From an uncultured Clostridia bacterium (GTDB lineage Bacteria > Bacillota > Clostridia > Oscillospirales > Ruminococcaceae): DNA of 64,000 nucleotides. The notes below the pieces were generated by a model, which worked only from the letters and a program-made list of their open reading frames with translations, was not told the origin of the DNA and made no database searches. The stretch lies in NCBI GenBank assembly GCA_947626165.1, contig CANQRG010000009.1, forward strand, positions 57,569 through 121,568. The letters run 5' to 3'. Positions 62,258 to 64,000 of this stretch are shown here, one piece after another. Position numbers and translations under genes: made by a program. Position 1 is the stretch's first letter, and each line of letters starts with the position of its first letter.

Positions 62258-63130
62258 TTATCGATGCAGATCATTCAGCACCGCTCCAATATCCGCATCA
62301 ATGCAAATCGACTGCTTCTCGATCTCCGTCGGGCAGACCGCCTCGCCGTAGTTAATACAGGCATAGGTCGCCGCCCTGTTCTGCGCGGTCATACGCCAGA
62401 AAGGGTACTTTATAATGACCGGCGTGTTGTAGCCAACACCCAGCTCCAGGAACAAGATCCGTCCGTTTCTCCGCGTCCGCAGGAAGTTTTCGTACCGCTC
62501 CGCCGCCCGGTGCCAGCCCTCGTCCTCCACAAACTTATCGTCAGCGCGCAAATTCATTGTCAGGGGCTTGCCACAATGGGGGCAGACGGGCAGCAGCTCG
62601 GACGGGATACGCATATCCTTTTGTTGTTCCATCATCTGCCGGATCAGGTTCTCATTATCGAAGGTCTCTTGACAGCACGGTTCGGAGCATTGAAACAGGC
62701 CGTAGTCTCCCTGGGTGTAGAAAAGGCGCTTTTTGTCAAAGCCCGCTTTTTGGAAACAGTGATCCACGTTTGTAGTGATTACAAAATAGTCCTTGCCATG
62801 AACCAGCGACAGCAGATTTTCATAGACCGGTTTCGGCGCGTCAGTATAGCGGTTGATGAAAATATAACGGCTCCAATACGCCCAAAATTCCTCCGGCGCA
62901 GCAAACGGATAAAAACCGCCGGAATACATATCCCGAAAGCCGTATTTCCCGGCAAAGTCGGAGAAATACCGCTGAAACCGCTCCCCGGTATAGGTAAAAC
63001 CCGCCGCGGTAGACAAACCTGCTCCCGCGCCGATCACAATGGCGTACGCTTTGTCCAGTGCCTCCCTGAGCCGCTGGATATTATCCGAGTAGTCCCCGGT
63101 AGATTTGGTTATCGACATCCTTGAAAACAT
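62258..63130 (-). CDS. Class M sirtuin (SirTM), probable protein ADP-ribosyltransferase
   Basis: 290 residues of Sir2 fold: NAD loop VIGAGAGLSTAAGFTY near 32-47, ITTNVDHCFQKAG near 120, FYTQGDYGLFQC near 138, a four-Cys zinc site (CSEPCCQ and CPHCGKP), and LELGVGYNTPVIIKYPFW. The catalytic His of deacetylating sirtuins (HG) is Gln here (TQG), the substitution reported for SirTM enzymes, which ADP-ribosylate a lipoylated GcvH-like carrier in pathogens. SD GGAGGTGAT lies within the macrodomain gene, and the reading frames overlap by 50 bases. Confidence 0.92.
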   Translation of the reverse strand: MFSRMSITKSTGDYSDNIQRLREALDKAYAIVIGAGAGLSTAAGFTYTGERFQRYFSDFAGKYGFRDMYSGGFYPFAAPEEFWAYWSRYIFINRYTDAPKPVYENLLSLVHGKDYFVITTNVDHCFQKAGFDKKRLFYTQGDYGLFQCSEPCCQETFDNENLIRQMMEQQKDMRIPSELLPVCPHCGKPLTMNLRADDKFVEDEGWHRAAERYENFLRTRRNGRILFLELGVGYNTPVIIKYPFWRMTAQNRAATYACINYGEAVCPTEIEKQSICIDADIGAVLNDLHR

Positions 63131-63845
63131 TAAAGATCACCTCCGTGTCGCCTTTATATTGCCGCACCGTGTCCACGGCGATTTTTGCGGCTTCGTCATT
63201 TGGAAAATGAAACTCTCCCGTGGAAATGCAGCAGAACGCCACGCTCTTGATCTTGTTCCGTTGTGCCAGCTCTAAACAGGAGCAGTAGCAGGAGGCAAGC
63301 AGTTCCCGATCCTTTTGCGTCACACGACCGTATATGATGGGGCCGACGGTATGGAGAACGTAATCGCAGGGCAGATTGTAGGCGGGTGTGAGCTTGGCCT
63401 GTCCGGTGGGTTCCTCATGCCCTTGCTTCTCCATAAGTTCCTCGCAGGCCAGCCGAAGCTGTACCCCGGAAAAGGTATGAATGGCGTTGTCGATACAGCC
63501 GTGACAGGGTACATAGCAGCCAGTCATACCGCTATTGGCGGCGTTTACAATGGCACCGCATTTCAGAGTGGTAATATCGCCCTGCCAGAGATAGATACCC
63601 GGCTCCACGGGTGTCAGGTCAGCTATATCCGTGACGCCCTTCCGGGAGGTTTCCTCTTGTAGATATGCGTCCTGCACCATCAGAAAATCGTCCTCCATTG
63701 GACGCGGCGGGCGGACGTTCATCAGAGAGCGGAGCAGTTTCTTCTGTCCGGCTGTATCATGTGGGATCAGCAAATTGTGATATTGCGGCGCTTCGTCCAG
63801 TAGTTTTTGAATCAAGAATATTTGTCTCTCTGCCTGTGTCATCAT
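63081..63845 (-). CDS. Zinc-type macrodomain ADP-ribosylhydrolase partner of SirTM
   Basis: 254 residues: an N-terminal helical part (about 1-75), then a macrodomain GIYLWQGDITTLKCGAIVNAANSGMTGCYVPCHGCIDNAIHTFSGVQLRLACEEL, VLHTVGPII, and VAFCCISTGEFHFPN. The Cys/His cluster GCYVPCHGCIDNAIH is the metal-binding signature of SirTM-linked zinc macrodomains, which remove ADP-ribose added by SirTM. ATG 63845 overlaps the upstream ferredoxin-like stop (ATGA). Confidence 0.93.
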   Translation of the reverse strand: MMTQAERQIFLIQKLLDEAPQYHNLLIPHDTAGQKKLLRSLMNVRPPRPMEDDFLMVQDAYLQEETSRKGVTDIADLTPVEPGIYLWQGDITTLKCGAIVNAANSGMTGCYVPCHGCIDNAIHTFSGVQLRLACEELMEKQGHEEPTGQAKLTPAYNLPCDYVLHTVGPIIYGRVTQKDRELLASCYCSCLELAQRNKIKSVAFCCISTGEFHFPNDEAAKIAVDTVRQYKGDTEVIFNVFKDVDNQIYRGLLG

Positions 63846-64000
63846 ACCCCTCTTTTCACAACTGCCCGTGCCGGGCAGACCTCATAGCAGTTTCCGCAGT
63901 GCAGGCAATTCTCCTGCCGAATAACCACCGGCTTTACTGAAATATCAATACATTTCTGCGGACATTTGGAATAGCAGAACTTGCAGCCGATACACTGATC
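63842..64000 (-). CDS. 2x[4Fe-4S] ferredoxin-domain protein (C-terminal part)
   Basis: The gene enters from the right edge; only the last about 52 codons are seen: QCIGCKFCYSKCPQKC, ISVKPVVIRQENCLHCGNCYEVCPARA and the end VVKRGV. Two CxxCxxCxxxC clusters form an electron-transfer domain. It could be a stand-alone ferredoxin or the tail of a larger flavin or reductase protein. Its stop overlaps the macrodomain start, so it is part of the same operon and suggests a redox link for the ADP-ribosylation system. Confidence 0.85.
   Translation of the reverse strand, partial: DQCIGCKFCYSKCPQKCIDISVKPVVIRQENCLHCGNCYEVCPARAVVKRGV

Noticed and set aside
62264-63124. 286-residue + strand ORF
   Set aside because: Antisense shadow of the SirTM gene; no ribosome binding site and no family similarity.

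Overview
The window is chromosomal DNA from a low-GC, Gram-positive, spore-forming anaerobe of the Clostridia, most like the Ruminococcaceae/Oscillospiraceae. The evidence is an AT-rich composition, strong GGAGG ribosome binding sites with many TTG/GTG starts, sporulation genes (a SpoVB-like flippase, spoIIGA, sigE, sigG, ylmC), a ferredoxin-dependent 2-oxoacid oxidoreductase, and Bacillus-type gene neighbourhoods: spoVB-mazG-hup-yabO, gdpP-rplI-dnaB, SRP RNA-dnaX-ebfC-recR, spoIIGA-sigE-sigG and lon-engB. The species cannot be named from the sequence alone.

Layout. 1-2.7 kb: a flippase fragment, mazG, HU and an S4 RNA-binding protein. 2.7-4.4 kb: a large acidic lipoprotein. 4.5-5.2 kb: a divergent pair of XRE regulators with twin palindromic operators. 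5.35-8.5 kb: a four-subunit 2-oxoacid:ferredoxin oxidoreductase operon with a DUF4160-DUF2442 pair translationally coupled to its end. 8.5-9.9 kb: two tandem ribbon-helix-helix plus HTH cassettes and a divergent small acidic gene. 10-19 kb: a ParA-like ATPase, ftsH, tilS, dnaB, rplI, a second copy of the small RHH/acidic module, and gdpP. 19-24.2 kb: RNase J with a long leader, and a fused nucleotidyltransferase/phosphohexomutase homologue lacking both catalytic signatures. 24.2-27.5 kb: repeats, SRP RNA, dnaX-ebfC-recR. 27.5-30.8 kb: a secreted protein with 21 Cys-rich repeats. 31-34.2 kb: sigG, a CIRCE-controlled hsp20, sigE, spoIIGA. 34.3-39.3 kb: aminopeptidase, lytic transglycosylase, coaE, threonylcarbamoyl-AMP synthase, prfA, DUF951. 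39.5-47.8 kb: S1 protein, rarA, glyA, mnmA, metA, tsf, rpsB, ylmC. 48-48.8 kb: an unknown Cys-rich protein. 49-56.1 kb: a his operon (hisZGDCBHFIE) without hisA. 56.4-59.5 kb: engB and lon. 59.9 kb: tRNA-Pro(GGG).

From about 60.9 kb to the right edge the DNA is visibly richer in G+C and begins where a phosphatase-family gene is cut off. This looks like an acquired block. It holds an HTH gene overlapping a LysR gene, then a convergent operon running in from the right edge: a two-[4Fe-4S] protein, a zinc-type macrodomain protein and a class M sirtuin (SirTM). This is an ADP-ribosylation/de-ADP-ribosylation pair and the most interesting system here.

A second theme crosses operons. At least four genes (gdpP, rnj, hisD, engB), and perhaps sigE, have a strong Shine-Dalgarno separated from the start codon by a small hairpin. 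A third theme is a family of composite intergenic repeats (AT-rich 7-8 bp satellites plus GC-rich hairpins) at seven or so places, several of them beside accessory genes.
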